The notes under the pieces were generated by a model. The model ran no database searches and was not told the origin of the DNA. It saw nothing but the letters and a program-made list of their open reading frames with translations. 64,000 nucleotides of DNA from Sclerotiophoma versabilis (Eukaryota; Ascomycota; Dothideomycetes; Pleosporales; Didymellaceae): the NCBI GenBank assembly GCA_012274445.1, contig JAAROD010000095.1, forward strand, positions 310,001 to 374,000, in the 5' to 3' direction. This document shows, in pieces, positions 31,650 through 44,021 of the stretch. Each line of letters starts with the position of its first letter. Positions within the stretch are counted from its first letter, which is position 1. Made by a program: the position numbers and the translations under genes.

Positions 31650-32388
31650 CTTTAATCTGGACTTGTTTGCTCTCAAGCGTTTTAGACAAGATGGCTTCGG
31701 GCTCCTCAGATATGCAAGACGGGCTTGCTGTGCAGTATAAATGCTCCCTCTGCCTGTGTCGAAGTAATCACAAATCCCCGCGATATCGTTGGTCGGACTG
31801 CAGTCTAGCTAGACTAGGCGGCTTACTCAAGGTCAAACAATAAATACAGATGCTCCTGCAGCCACAAAACACCTCGAGGGCAACGGCCGCTTTAAACCCA
31901 TTAGCATTCCTCACGCACAGGATCAGCCCATCGGAGCGCTAACGTGCAACGGGAGTAGTCGCATGTATGTAATGCATGTGTGATCGGAGGTGGAGACGTA
32001 GGAACGCCGATGCAGGGGTGTGCGTGGCCTGCAAAGGGTTATTTGTGGGTTTTCGATGGGAGGGGCCGCAATATCCGCTGACTTCTAGTGGAGATATCGG
32101 GATCAGTCATGGAGTGTTTCGGGGCGTGACGCTGCTGCCTGGCGATGTTGTGGTGAAGGGGGATGCTGATCGGGTGGCGTATTCGGAAATGTTGCAGATG
32201 GCCGAGCAGATGTCCGAGCGCAATGAACATGACCGAAATCAGCGGGATTAGCGATTTGGTCGAATCGTGAAGCATTCGTCAGTTTGCTTAGTCGAACAGC
32301 TACTTCTAGGTTCTTCGATGCTTTCTCGTACTTTGGTGTGCCTAAAGGCACGGATGTATCCAATCTATTGCCTACGAAAGCCGAGCTT
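31650..32388. other. Intergenic between the small gene and the transporter
   Basis: About 740 bp. Frames exist on both strands at 31976-32363 but lack conserved signatures. Confidence 0.45.
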
Positions 32389-34138
32389 CTACTCGGTACT
32401 AGGAACCTGATCCTGCACCCTTCTCAGCAAAGGTACCCTCTCTGCGTCAATAACGCGGTCTCCGTCACTCTCCGGGTCTGGGTAGAGCATCTTTGACCAT
32501 TCACCCTTTGCGACCTTGCTGACGCGCCAAGTCCTAGCTTCGCCTGCCTGCTTGAAGAACTCTTGGTTGTCATCGAAGCTTCTGCCACCAGTCTCGGGGA
32601 GGTAGAGGTATGTCCATAAGCCGGCGATGGCATTTGTGGCTGAGAACACCAGGAAGATGAAGTATGAGAGGTTGTTGAACATGACAGGTGTCAAGAAAGT
32701 GATCGCGAAGTTAGCAATTCCCCAGATAATGACTGAGATGGCAGTGCCTTGAGCTCTTGCCGTCGTGGGAAATATCTCCGTTGGAATCAGCCAGACTGTT
32801 GCAAGCCAGCCTACGCCGAATGCACCTGCGCAGGATCAGTCACCGCATGACACTTTGACGTTGCACTTACCTGTCGCAATGAACAACGTAATGGAGCCGA
32901 GAATGCCAGGGATGATGGTCGGGATGTCGACCTTCGATGAGTTTTCGGAAAGCCCACCGAAGACTGTAAGGATGAGGAAAGAGACCGACAGCACCATAGA
33001 GCCCTGAATGAGGAGCTTGCGACGGCCAAGAGCATCGATGAGTAGCCATGCGAGAGTCATCAGGAAAAAGTAAGAGGTGTAGTTGCCGAGTGTTATGTAC
33101 TCCGATGTGCGAGTGTCGAAGCCGAGAAGCTGTGGTCCTAGTCAACTATTGCTGCTCCAAATTTGCATTTGGATTTGAATGTCTTTACCTGGAAGATCTG
33201 AGGACCATACACAGAGACGGCTCCGTATCCGGTTAGAGCTTGGTTGACCTGGCACATGATTGTGACTACAGTTGGGTGGAACTGCGGATGGTATGGGTTG
33301 AGCATGTCAAAATAACCAACATTCTCGCCCTGCTCCTTCTCGTGCGCTTCGACCAGGTCGTCGAACTGTTGCTTGCTCTCATCGCCATATATGTCCTCCA
33401 GAGCAGCCTTTGCCTCGTCTTGCTTGTCGTTAGAGATAAACCAGCGCGGACTTTCTGGTAGAGTTCCCACTAATGCCATGAGTGCAACAGGGTACACCTG
33501 CATGACAATGATAGGAATCCTCCAGGCCCACTGATTGGAGCTTCCAAGAGCTACCGTAACGCCCAGATTGATGCCGAATGCCATAAGCAGTCCAAAGATA
33601 TTCGATTGAAACTCTTGTGCCAGGGCTTTACCTCTTGCATCATCCGCAGACAGCTCGGATGAGTAGGTCGGGATTACAGCATCGATCCCTCCAACTCCAA
33701 GACCCATGATCACCCTACCGGCTAGCATGACCCAGAGTGCTATCTGCTGGAATTTGAAGCCGGCGACGAACATAATCAAGTTCCCGAGACTTGCAGAGGC
33801 CAAGCTGAAGAAGATGCTCTTCTTTCGCCCAAGTTTGTCCGCCAACCACGAGAACAGTACAGCTCCTACCGCTGTGCCAAGGTAATACACAGCAACAATG
33901 ACACCAACTACTGACGATTCTTCCTCGATCCCCATAGTAGATAGGTAATCCTCGTTCGTGTTGATGAGCGACATCATGCCTTGCAAAGTCGTCAATGATG
34001 AAACAAGCGGAATTCGAGTCAGATCAATGAATTACCTTGGTCATATCCATACAAGGCGATAGCCGTTGCGGAGAACATAACGACATGTGTCTGCTTGTCG
34101 TTCCATGCCGAGCGTACTTGGTTTGCGATGAAAGACAT
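32389..34138 (-). CDS. MFS sugar transporter
   Basis: Exons 34138-34036, 33979-33189, 33129-32871 and 32825-32389 (minus) encode 529 aa, standard for the sugar porter family. Seen are an N-terminal LYGYDQGMMSLI, the loop-2 motif WLADKLGRKKSIF, GRVIMGLGVGGIDAVIPTYSSEL, LPESPRWFISNDKQDEA after helix 6, the loop-8 motif DALGRRKLLIQG, VGWLATVWLIPTEIFP, and LPETGGRSFDD after helix 12. These are the sugar porter signatures (proton symport or facilitation of hexoses, disaccharides or related compounds at the plasma membrane). Substrate is not predictable. The four exons join with phase-consistent splice sites. Confidence 0.92.
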
Positions 34139-36531
34139 TGTTGCGGTTCAGGGATTCGGTTGCAATTGCATGAGCAAAGGTGAAGTCCAGCAAGTAAAGA
34201 ACACAGCATTGAATTTACAAAAATATGGCAGATGCGCTCATAAAGGCATTAGGTTGTCTTCCCGCAATTGTAAAAAGCTCGGTCAGCTGGTGGATACTTG
34301 CGGCGGATGATGACGATGGTGCGCAGGTGTTGGTACCGAGGCCTTTCTGGATGTGGGTTGGTGGACGCTGGGAGAGGAAGGCCCCACCGCTGTCACTGCC
34401 TAAGATCGCCCTTGCCATCGATCTAGATCGTGAACCTCAGTACTAAGACCACTACACGAGATTTATACGATCCTGATACACTCTTTCATGATTTCGGTAT
34501 TGCAAAGAGCGAAAGAAGTCGATATCTGCAATCTCGAAGCACTAGGGAGGGGCAATAATTCATCCGCCATCAGTTAGATGAGGACATCAATCTTCAAGCA
34601 GACTTCATAAACAGTAAAACTAGATTTTTTCATGATATTTAGACCAGAGATAAAGAGTGCTAAATGCTGCCTGCGTTGTATGTGCAGTTTCTTCAAATAT
34701 TCTCGTTTTGCTACTGTTGTTGCTACTTTCTGCTTAGAGACTGATGACCTCATCTAATTGAAGGCGGACGATTTAAGTACAGCTAGAAGGCATCGAAAAG
34801 GCTAGGTCATATACGAAGCGGCCATAATTTCGGTCGAGAGCGATGTTTTGAGACATTGCATGTTCAATTTGTGCGTAGAGAGTTTGGCGAAGAGGGCTGT
34901 TGCAGTTCGACCGGTCTCTCACAGCGCGAGGGTGTATTTGTATATTTTGCAATGCCTGGCTTCGCCATTTCAACGAAGGGGCCGTATTTCGTCGAACAGA
35001 TGAAAGATACATCGAGCACGACCTGCCATTATCGCTTGTAAGCCTGGAGGGCAGGATCATCGTAGAGGAAACTACAATCGAGCATCCATGGATGGTAGAG
35101 TTTTTCAGTTCTTGCTGATCTACCCAGACTAGACAATGGTAGCTCTTCGTCCTCGCATACCTAATGTCATGCTACATGTCATCAATATCCTCGCGCGCCT
35201 CGTCTTGTTGATTTACTCAGAGTGTTCTTATCTCTTTACGCAACGTCTACTGCAACCATGGGCATAGTCCCAGATGGTAGCCTGTTCATGGTGCTCTACC
35301 GTACGTATACACTCAGGTTCTGAGGAGTCTCATTGCTTGTGCATATGAATGTCGCCAGTGACAATTTTGGTACTGCTCACCTGGATGCCTAGTCCTGCCG
35401 AGGCTGTTTTGAGAACTTTTCCACTCCTAGCAGGGTCAAAGGAATGACACGTTGTTGGAAATGGTCAGAAATAGATTTTTGTTGCAATGGACGAGCGTAA
35501 ACTTCAAAAAGTCTAGTAACAAAACAGGCTCGGACATGGGAAGTACGGCACAGGAGCGGTCAATCAACTTTGTCAATTAAGCTGATGCCCAGGTGCTTGC
35601 AGCTCTTCATTCCCCTCACCATCATAGGAAGAAATTTGTCTGCTAAGTATCTCCTTGTGTCGAGCCGAACTGCTTGCCGTTCACTATTGCCAAGCTTTAC
35701 GCCCAATAACAACTTGGCTACAGCCCTGAGCCAGGTTAGCAATCGTGTATCGCAGGAACATCTTAGGGAGTTTCTCGTCCTCATGCTTCTTTACGATTCA
35801 GACAGCGTTGCAGCTGCCAAACACGCGTTGATGTGCAGCGGAAGGTGTTACTGCAGGACTGAAACATGTCGAATCCTTCTTCGAGAGTAGCGAAGGTGGC
35901 TACGGAGGACGGCCTTGGGTGTAACATGTATCCGAAAGCAGACTCGGTGGTAGACAGTAGCACAGACAAACGGTGAAAACTGTCCAAGAAAGTCGTTTTC
36001 ACGTGATAGACCCTTATAAGAGTTGCGTTGAAGTGCTGCTGTGCGAGTACTGAGCAGTACACAAAGCAAGTCAAATAACTTCACATATGTAAGGAGTAGG
36101 AGTAAGTGGCTGGCTTCCCATGTGAGAGCTGTGCGACGAGCATAACGCCCTTGTCTGCAGAACAATCTGAATTAGGATTGTATAATTGTACGGGAATCGA
36201 TTGTACACCCAACTTGGAGGGAAAAGCAACGTAAATCAAGGGGGAAGGACAGATTGTACCAAGGCAGAATAATGATATTTAGCAGAAATCAAAGGAATCG
36301 ACTTGGGTATGCCCGCAGATACTCCAAACATAACGTATCAGAACGCCGACTGCCGTGAGGCACCCACATCTCAATATCCTCCCTAGAGTTTTCCGAGCCG
36401 TGAGGCTTCCTCTCTTAAATATGTGATGGCCAAGAAGTTTCGCTAAGTGTGATGTGAGGTCGTAAATCGTGAGGTGAGAAGGAGTGTCGGTGCTAGAAAC
36501 AAATGGGATGGGGTGGGTTTTGCAGATAGTC
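34139..36531. other. Intergenic, about 2.4 kb
   Basis: AT-richer DNA between the transporter promoter and the BLOC-1-like gene. No conserved coding motif, tRNA or repeat recognised. A minus-strand frame at 36279-36560 is mostly downstream of and partly overlapping the next gene, and is unsupported. Confidence 0.5.
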
Positions 36532-37022
36532 TCAGAAACGGCGGTCAAGATAATCGACACGGGCTTTGAAGCCCTTGACTATCTCGCCAATTCGGCGTAC
36601 TTTGTCGAATTCGACTTGGAGCTCATCGATCTCGCGCAGTATGGACCGAAAGCGTGCGATTTCAGCGTCGGCCATCTGCATGGCGTTGCCAGCACGGTCG
36701 TATTGCACCTGGGTCGCCGTCTGAGTCTGTTGGGTGAGCTGCGATGCTATCAGCACTCTAATCACTAAGCTAAAGCGTAGCATATGCGTCGCCAGCTTAC
36801 GTATTGCCATCGCTGCTGTATCGAGTACATCAGACGGTCAAAGTGGGCGCCGAGCGCCTGCAAACTGGTGGGATCCAGGAGTAATCGGCCTTGACTGGAA
36901 GCTCTCGAAGCGGCGCGGGACGAACTGCTGCCCTGTTGCGATGCGGCAGTTGCAATCTGTTCCTGGAGAAATCGTTGCTCTGAGGAGTTGAGCCCCAGGT
37001 CAGAGACCCGAATGGTGGACAT
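36532..37022 (-). CDS. Small coiled-coil protein, possibly a BLOC-1 subunit (Cnl1-like)
   Basis: Exons 37022-36801 and 36738-36532 (minus), 142 aa. The first half has LGLNSSEQRFLQEQIATAA and a Ser/Arg linker, the second a long helix (TQTATQVQYDRAGNAM to the end) with heptads and the terminal FDKVRRIGEIVKGFKARVDYLDRRF-type segment. The size and last helix recall Cnl1/BLOC-1 subunits, which act in endosome maturation, but other small coiled-coil proteins share this look. Two Met codons lie near the start (37028 and 37022); the second has the better fit. Confidence 0.55.
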
Positions 37023-38541
37023 GTGCACATTATCTTAAGGACATTGTCGGGACGCTCAGCCCTCAAGCAGCTAGCAAGCGTCGTACGCTGTGGGTTTGTC
37101 GCACGTTACAGCACCCGCAAAAGGAAGCTTCAGGCGTTGTGATGGCAGGAAGAGGGGAGCGCGACGTGCAGGCGAGGCGCCAAAAGCAACAATCAAAAGC
37201 GGGTTGGTTCAGCCGCCGAGAAGAAGCAACCATCGCATGAACCTTTCCTCTCATCACACACACTACAGTGAATCGCCCGCAGCTGTAGGGCATGTCCGAG
37301 CTCCTTGATTCGCGGTCATCATCTGCCGCTGCACCACCCTGCGCGACATTCCTCGGCCCAACGCCCATCGCAACCCGCGTGGAGAGCATCGGGTGCTATT
37401 ACCGACAAACAGCCATCGAAAGGGAACCTGAACTCCTCTCCTTGCCTCGTTACCCCGATTGCCGTTGGGAGACACACCCTGCAGACTCAGGATGACTGAT
37501 TGAAGGGGAGATCAACATGTGCGCGTCTTGCAATTCTCGTTCGTCGTAGACTGAGGGGCTTGCATCTTGCGGCGACGTTGAATGAACCCCCGCCTTCTTG
37601 CACCGAGTTGCACGGAGGGGCAACTCCCACATAGAGAAGGTCATACCGGGCCTTTGTGATGCCGACTCAACAAATGCATATTAATTGCACCCGTCAATTG
37701 GCTCACATGTCGGCCTTGCCTCACGGGTACCGGAGTATCTCCTTCTAAGAGCAGCAGGACAACCATCAGCAAAGTATACTGAGCTATTATCGTCTACTGA
37801 AAGTATCTTGGAATTATGACGATGTAATGCTTACAGCCTCATGTCGTGTCATTGGACACGCATCGACAACTTCCATGAAGCTAATGTGCAGAGACACATC
37901 TTATCTACGACGCTCTTACTTCTTCCAGAGTTGACGGAGCTAAACAAGATTCTGGAGGTAGTTTCCATAAGGTTCCCTAATATCTTTTGTGGACGCTATC
38001 ATTCCGCAGAACGGACAGCTTCAAAGACCCATGTTTTGGATACAGGAATCGAGAACATCTGCAAGGGATAGGGCTCAATAGCGTGCATAAGTATAAGATG
38101 CTGGATTAGAATGGCGATTCAGGCTACTGGTATGTACTACGGCCATAAGACCACGACTTGAGGGAGGATAAACCTTCAACTTATAGCCTCATCACGAATA
38201 CGCAGTCTTTACTCTTCTCCCCGTCTTAACGCTCTCACATCGCGTTCGATCTGGACATCAGTAACTCAAGACCAAACTTCATCCCATGCTTAGCAAACTC
38301 CTTTCTCATCCCCGGATTGTCCATGAGCAGAGCAGTCCACGTCTTCCACCATTCGTACACAAACGTAATGTGTCGCAAAGCTCCCGGCGGTGCGAAGCAA
38401 GTCACGATATAAAACCTCAATAAGGATATGAAGTCTTGGCCTCTACTGTGCCTCAGCGGGGTCTCTTTCAAGCCACACTCAATTCCACATCGGCACGCAG
38501 GAACTAATGCTCAAGGACACCGGATTTCCTCATAGCACCTT
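37023..38541. other. Intergenic, about 1.5 kb
   Basis: It contains the upstream region of the BLOC-1-like gene and the 3' side of the cupin gene. One short frame (38235-38471) is described separately; the rest shows nothing. Confidence 0.5.
38235..38471 (-). other. Unassigned protein-like fragment
   Basis: A 78-codon frame with the compact sequence FVYEWWKTWTALLMDNPG followed by MRKEFAKHGMKFGLELL. Composition is protein-like (aromatic, amphipathic), but no start context or partner exon is visible. It may be the last exon of a decayed gene near the cupin gene. I do not recognise it. Confidence 0.25.
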
Positions 38542-39295
38542 TCAGGCTCTCTTGGCTCTCAAATAATCATCCCACTCCTCCCTTGCTGTATACTTCTCCA
38601 TCAACGCCCTGTACCCGACCAGCCTCCCTATACCCGCAACAGCTGCCTGCAGCGTCCACGGCACGCACCAACGCAGGGGTCCCAACCACCATGCAGTCGG
38701 AAACATAATGAGTGCAGTTGCACTCGCGTGCCTGCTATCGTCAGTCGTGCTAGGACCCCAGTCTCGCAATAATGGCCATAACTTACTGCGTAACCAACAA
38801 TTGCACCAAATCCATCTTCCCCTTCCCCTCACTAACATCACTCACATACTTCAAAAGATTCTCAAAGAACAGTCTATCCATTTTCTCATCCACATCCGGA
38901 TGTGCCCACACGTAGATTACGCTATCTTCCTCTGCCTCTGGGTGGGGCCAGAAACAATGCGGCATCCAGGGTTCGATCTCGTAAGGCGCCATGCCCTTCG
39001 ACCATGCTGTATCCTTAAGCTCGTAGCCAGTGGTGGTGCCCACGGTCCCTTTTGTAACGAGAAATGTTTCTGATTGGGAGAAGTGCAAGTGCAGGGGTGG
39101 AGCCTGGGGGTGTGATTTGCCAAGCGAAGAAGCAGACAGCAGGTAGGTGCAGCGCATAAGGACTGTAGCATTCAGAGAAGGAGGCGGTTCCAGGAACTCG
39201 AGGGCGAAGCTGGAGCTGTAGAGAGTATAGGGACCAGATAATGTCTTCGCTGCTTCGATCTCAGCGATCGTGTTTGGGTTGTGAGAAGCCATCAT
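38542..39295 (-). CDS. Cupin-fold protein of unknown function
   Basis: Exons 39295-38787 and 38734-38542 (minus) encode 233 aa; starting at the second Met (39292) gives 232. The central part carries a cupin-type barrel: PPLHLHFSQSETFLVTKGTVG (metal-type HxH then E) and an EIEPWMPHCFWPHP second half. The C-terminal part (ALIMFPTAWWLGPLRW, then VAGIGRLVGYRALMEKY) is hydrophobic and could be a membrane-associated helix. Such fungal cupin proteins are widespread, but without an assigned substrate. The intron uses GTAAGT and joins CAC in frame. Confidence 0.72.
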
Positions 39296-39833
39296 CAGTA
39301 GTCCTTGTGGTTTGGTTTCCTGTGGATATCATGCAAGTGATAGAAAGGTTCAGAGGTACAGGACGTGGTAGCAGCAAGCGCAGGACAGTATCAATGTTAT
39401 CTTGGCGTTCGGCCCCCAATTTTCGTGAATGCGAGTACGCGGGGTCAACCAGAAGGGGAAAGTCCCATCGGCCTACCGTCAGCAAACTCAGAAACGGAAA
39501 ATGGAATTAGCGGCAGCAGAACCTTAGCCTGAATGAATAAGGCACACGGAAAGAATGCAGATAGGCAGGAGCTGTGGATATGTAAAGATGATTCGAAAGC
39601 TTTGTACAACTCTTGATTTCTTCCTACCATCGTCTTCACCCGTCAGATCTCAACTTTCTTGCTCGCTGACTGCGTCGTCGATAACTTGTCCGTGATTGCG
39701 TCAATCAGCACTATTATCGATGTAGACACGGCAGTGCCGTGCAATGTTCTGATGCGCAGCGTGTCCCCGCGTTTAAGATAGCGTCCGCGTTAGATGTGGT
39801 GTCACGTATTTCTCAACACTTCGAAATGCATAT
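39296..39833. other. Intergenic, about 540 bp
   Basis: Between the cupin promoter and the WASP 3' end. No features recognised. Confidence 0.5.
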
Positions 39834-41865
39834 CTACCAGTCGTCCTTGTCTGACTCATCATCTGCAAATGCGTCAGCATATTAGCAAATTGTAGATCAC
39901 ATGCTTGCACTTACCACTGTGACTAACTTTAGCCTTCCTCGCTGCAAGCGCACTAGCCAACGCTCCAGCCAAACCAGAATCTGCTCCTGAGGGCGTTGCA
40001 GCTCCAGGACCAGGTGTTGAAACAGGCTCCGCTCCAGGCACTGCTGCTGCACTGCGATCTTTCTTCTCCGCGTCTGAAACCTTCTTCAACCTTGCGCCAC
40101 CACGGATATCTGCAAGAAGGCCATCACGCCCAACTGCAGCTGCCTTTGGCAGTGGAGGAGCACCACCAGGAGGAGGTGGCGGGCCAGGAGGAGGCGGCGG
40201 GCCAGGAGGAGGCGGCGGGCCAGGAGGAGGAGGTGGTCCACCAGCATCCCTTGGTGGCATTGGTGGTGGCGGAGGCGGTCCAGAGCCTGGAGGCATTGGA
40301 GGCGGTGGAGGAGGCGCACCGCTGTTTGGCATAGGTGGGGGAGGTGGGATCGACCTTCCCGGCATTGGCGGTGGTGGTGGAATCGAGGATGTAGGAGGAA
40401 GTGGTGGAGGAAGTGGTGCTGAGGCAGCAGGTGCAGGCGGTACAGGGCGAGAAGCTGTCGGCGGTAGCGGAGGAGGTGCTGGCGGAGCATTGTTCATTGG
40501 AGGTGGGGGAGGTGGAAGTGATGTTCCTGGCGTCTTCGGTGGCAATGGAGGAGGCGCTGAAGGGGTATTTCGCGCAGGGGGCGGAGGTGGGACAGGCCCA
40601 CGACTTGGAGGTGGAGGTGGAGCACCTGAAGGCACGCGGTTGCCTGTGAATGGAGGCGGCACACCAAATCTACCACCTACAGATTGATCTTCGGCCGGCA
40701 CTGGCGTCTTCGGCGGCAGTGGAGGCGGAGGAGGCCCGGAGGCAGCACCGGATTGTGCTCGTGCGCGATTTGGCGGTGCAGGAGGGTGGTTTGCAAATTT
40801 GCCGGCATCTGCAATCGGAGGAGGTGCCCTGAAGACAGGCTTCGGTGGACCAGGGGGCGGGGAGGGCTCTCGTGGCGGAGATGGCGGTGCGGGACTCGAG
40901 GACGAGTTGCGGTTGGGCGCCTCAGTCTTCGTTCTTCGAGATGGCGGCGGGGCTGGAGGAGGCCCACGCTTGGAGTTGCCGGTAGTCTGAGGACTGATGG
41001 CTCGCGCTGTTGGTGGTGCACTCGGTGGAGGAGGTGGAGGTGCTCTTGCTCTTCGTGCCTCGTTCTCAGCTTGAGCCTTCTCATCGTGCTTCTTCTGCTC
41101 GATGTACAGCTTGATGAAGTCTGCATTCTCCTCGATTTGATCTTCTGTGATGCCCATTGCCAACAACTCTTTCAGTAGCGGCTGCCACGAGGGGTCCGTG
41201 GTATCTATTGCGGAACTTCTTGCGCTTGTGGCGTTGGAATGGCTACTCTGCGAGGGTGATACAACGCTCACGGCTGGCGGAGGAATGATGGATTGCGGCG
41301 GCGGCGCAGCGTTCGAGGAATGCCGGTGGCCGAACAAGCCTCCTAGGAGGCCGTGTCCATGGCTCTTTCCATTTGTGACCGGCCTGCTGCTTCCAGCTGC
41401 TGCGCCAAATGGCTTGTTCTTGGTGTTCTTGTGTGCGTTCTTCTCGCGGTCGTCCACCTTCTTCTTGAATGTCTTGGCCTCCTTCTCGTCTGCGAAAGAG
41501 AAAGCGGCTAGGCAGTCTTCGAGCTCGAAGGTGTGGAAGAAGACGCGGTCTTGGTTGTAGGTGAAGGTGTCGTATATCTCCTGGTCCCAGATGACGCCAC
41601 GGTTGGCAGACTGCGGCATGTTAGCATGTCATAGCAGGTGGCTGCGCAAACGTACTGATATATCGACCAGCTTGATCCAGAAGGTGTTGCCAACCAGGTC
41701 GTTCGCCAGCACTGCCGCACCCTGCAGACCGGTGTATGTCCAGTTGTGTCTGTCTGGGTAGGCAATATACAGCTTGGCGACGGCGACGGCATGGATCTTG
41801 TTCGCCGACTTGGGTACGGTGCGCTTGACCGTCAATTTGTCCTCGTCGGACAGAATTGAAGGCAT
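39834..41865 (-). CDS. las17: WASP/Las17 actin nucleation-promoting factor
   Basis: Exons 41865-41656, 41610-39915 and 39862-39834 (minus) encode 644 aa. The WH1 domain is at about 1-110 (KRTVPKSANKIHAVAVAKLYIAYP, NTFWIKLVDIS, ANRGVIWDQEIYD, FFHTFELEDCLAAFSFA). A long Pro-rich stretch follows from about 195 to 565, including runs of PPPPGP and PPPPPM. The WH2 motif is DGLLADIRGGARLKKV, and the acidic end, KVSHSDDESDKDDW, is completed only by the short last exon. WASP activates the Arp2/3 complex at endocytic actin patches. The Trp ending and phase-correct splice (GTAAGT; CTGAC branch) support the 29-nt last exon. Confidence 0.95.
40181..40230. repeat. 18-bp tandem repeat coding for Pro-rich units
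   Basis: The unit GGGCCAGGAGGAGGCGGC occurs nearly three times head to tail inside the LAS17 gene and encodes repeated PPPPGP. Probably a length-variable site. Confidence 0.85.
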
Positions 41866-42909
41866 GGCGGCGGCGCGCTAAGAATGTCGAGAGAAGGTTC
41901 GTGTGCGTGGTTCGAGATGTCGTGTCTCCAGCTCAGCGGGGCCGTGGTGCTCTATGCGCCGACTAGGCAGCACATGAATGCTGGCGTCGCACTCGCCGGG
42001 CTTGCGACGCTGGGGGTTCAATGGCTCGGTGCTGGGTAGCCGCGTGCTGCACTCGCCACAGGCTGGGGGAAGAATGGCTGTGCTGGCGGTGAATGCAAGA
42101 ATCCAAGTATGCGAGACGTCAGTGAGGGCTGCTGCGGCTCGTTCCCGACTGGCCCGTAAATCCGGATTGGTAGCGCGTCAGCCAAGGCGTACTTCAACAA
42201 ACAATCGGCGAGGTGTGAACTCCAGAATTCCTCAGTCGCCGTGTATGGTCTGTTATTGATATTGCCTGCCTGTGCTTCGTCACGCTGACCCTGCGACCAG
42301 GGTTCGCTGCACACCGTCAGGGCCCAATGTTCGCACGCGACACCGCCAGCTCTAATACTCAAGGTCGCAACCCAACGACGAGATCGTCGAGCTTTGAGAT
42401 CAAACGAACCGCGAACATGAGAGAACCTCTGATTTAGACGTCTCAAGTATGAGTAGTCGCTCCTGCTGACCGTCAAGAGGCATCTGGTAGATTGACAATA
42501 CGGTTAACAGTAATGCGAGCGTCCCCCCCCCCCCTATCAGAGCCCAGGTTGTACTCTAGCTCCTACGTGGGTAGCACCAAGTCAGGCCGCTGAACATGCA
42601 CATAACTGTCAGGGCACCCATGTTTACGATGCATGATGTATTCCGATCTGCGCAATATCAAATCCGACGATTCGATCACATTGCGAGCATCCTCAAAATT
42701 GGACAAGAGGGCACCGAGATCTCCAGAAACACGCATAGTTGACATTGTGTGCGTAATCGCCCTGTTGCAAGGACATGTCACAAACAGAAGCGCAGGTGTA
42801 CAGTTCAAACAGTGGTATCATTCTCAAATCTCAAGTGCAGGCAGACTTCTCGCCCAAACGCAACAACGCTACAAAGCCAACAATCTATCGTTCATTCCAA
42901 GGTGCAAAC
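41866..42909. other. Intergenic with a C-homopolymer
   Basis: About 1 kb upstream of LAS17 and downstream of the SnoaL-like gene. No gene is recognised. Confidence 0.5.
42523..42534. repeat. C12 homopolymer
   Basis: Twelve C in a row in non-coding DNA, prone to length errors in sequencing. Confidence 0.9.
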
Positions 42910-44021
42910 TTAGCGGAAGCCACCCGGCATGAATGGGTGGCCAGCGATCTCCTGGTCAAACTTGCCGTGTTGCTCAGGGTCAAGCTCCGTCTTGAGAGTA
43001 CCATTCTCGTTCCGAGATTCAGCCACAACCTGTTCGATCTTTTCTTCGACAGGAGGATGGCCCTCAGGCAATTTAGTCTCGCCATTTTGCTTTTGTGCAC
43101 CAGCAGCGAAGGGACAGCCTGTAACAGCAGCGCTATCAAGGCCCATCGCCTCGATTGCCTCGGTAACGCTAGTGGTAGTGGTAGTTGTGGTGGTGGGTGT
43201 TGCTGCGCCGCTTGAAGTGCTGTCGACAACATCTGCAGGTGCCATGTTCTTGTCGACCGTCTCTTTCTTCACGACGCCGTTGGGGGCGATTTGCCTGAAC
43301 ATATCCATAGGGTCGAACCATGTGCGCACAGACTGCAGTTGCACTTTGTCGTTCACAGTGGCGACTGTGACTCCCTGGATGTCGATGGAGCCTCCATGAG
43401 CCTTTGCCGTGACCTTCTCGCCCTTGTTGTTAATACCAACGTAGTCGTTCTTCATGACACCCCAGTGTCGCCACCTGAAGCTGACTGTGGGAGGCCCACT
43501 GTACACCTCAAGAACTTCCCATGCGAAGGTAGGCATCATGCGCTTGAAGGTCTTGTGGCTGCTCGCAAAGTCTGAGTAATCGGGCGAGTAGTACTCATTA
43601 GGTGCGATGATGGCGTTATACGTGCCGACCTTCAGCATGGCTTCGGCACCCTCGGGCTCTGAGCCGTTGATAGCAAACGAGTAATTCTCGTGGTCAATAG
43701 TACGCCAGTCTTTGATGACGGGCTTGAATGAGGCCTCGACCTCCCAGTTCTTGACGAGGTTCTGAACAAGCTCGGGAAGGGAGCCAGCTTCATGTGACTT
43801 TTGCTTTGCTAGATGGTGTCAGCTTTGTGACATCGATGGCGCTTTTTGTACTACTCACTCTCAGAGAAGACCTTCCTTGTTTTTGAGTAATCTGGTGCCC
43901 TGCCGTACCGCCACTTGACTTCTGTATCCTTCAAAACAGCATCAGGGTCGGTGAGATAGTCCGGGAGTGCTGGAGGAGCCGGCTCCTGAGCGGGCATCTG
44001 CTGGACGTCGGCGGCGGCCAT
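42910..44021 (-). CDS. SnoaL/NTF2-like pathogen-related protein
   Basis: Exons 44021-43859 and 43808-42910 (minus) encode 353 aa. Residues 20-245 resemble the pathogen-related protein family with an NTF2-like fold: KWRYGRAPDYSKTRKVF, LVQNLVKNWEVEA, DWRTIDHENYSF, TFAWEVLEVYSGPP and WRHWGVMKNDYVG. The C-terminal extension has a run of eight Thr and the segments GHPPVEEKIEQVV and GHPFMPGGFR. Plant members are induced in defence; fungal relatives have no assigned function. The intron (GTGAGT donor) joins a Thr codon. Confidence 0.78.

Noticed and set aside
39996..41560. Several long frames antisense to the LAS17 gene
   Set aside because: They come from the GC-rich, repetitive Pro codons of LAS17 read on the other strand, with no motif of their own.
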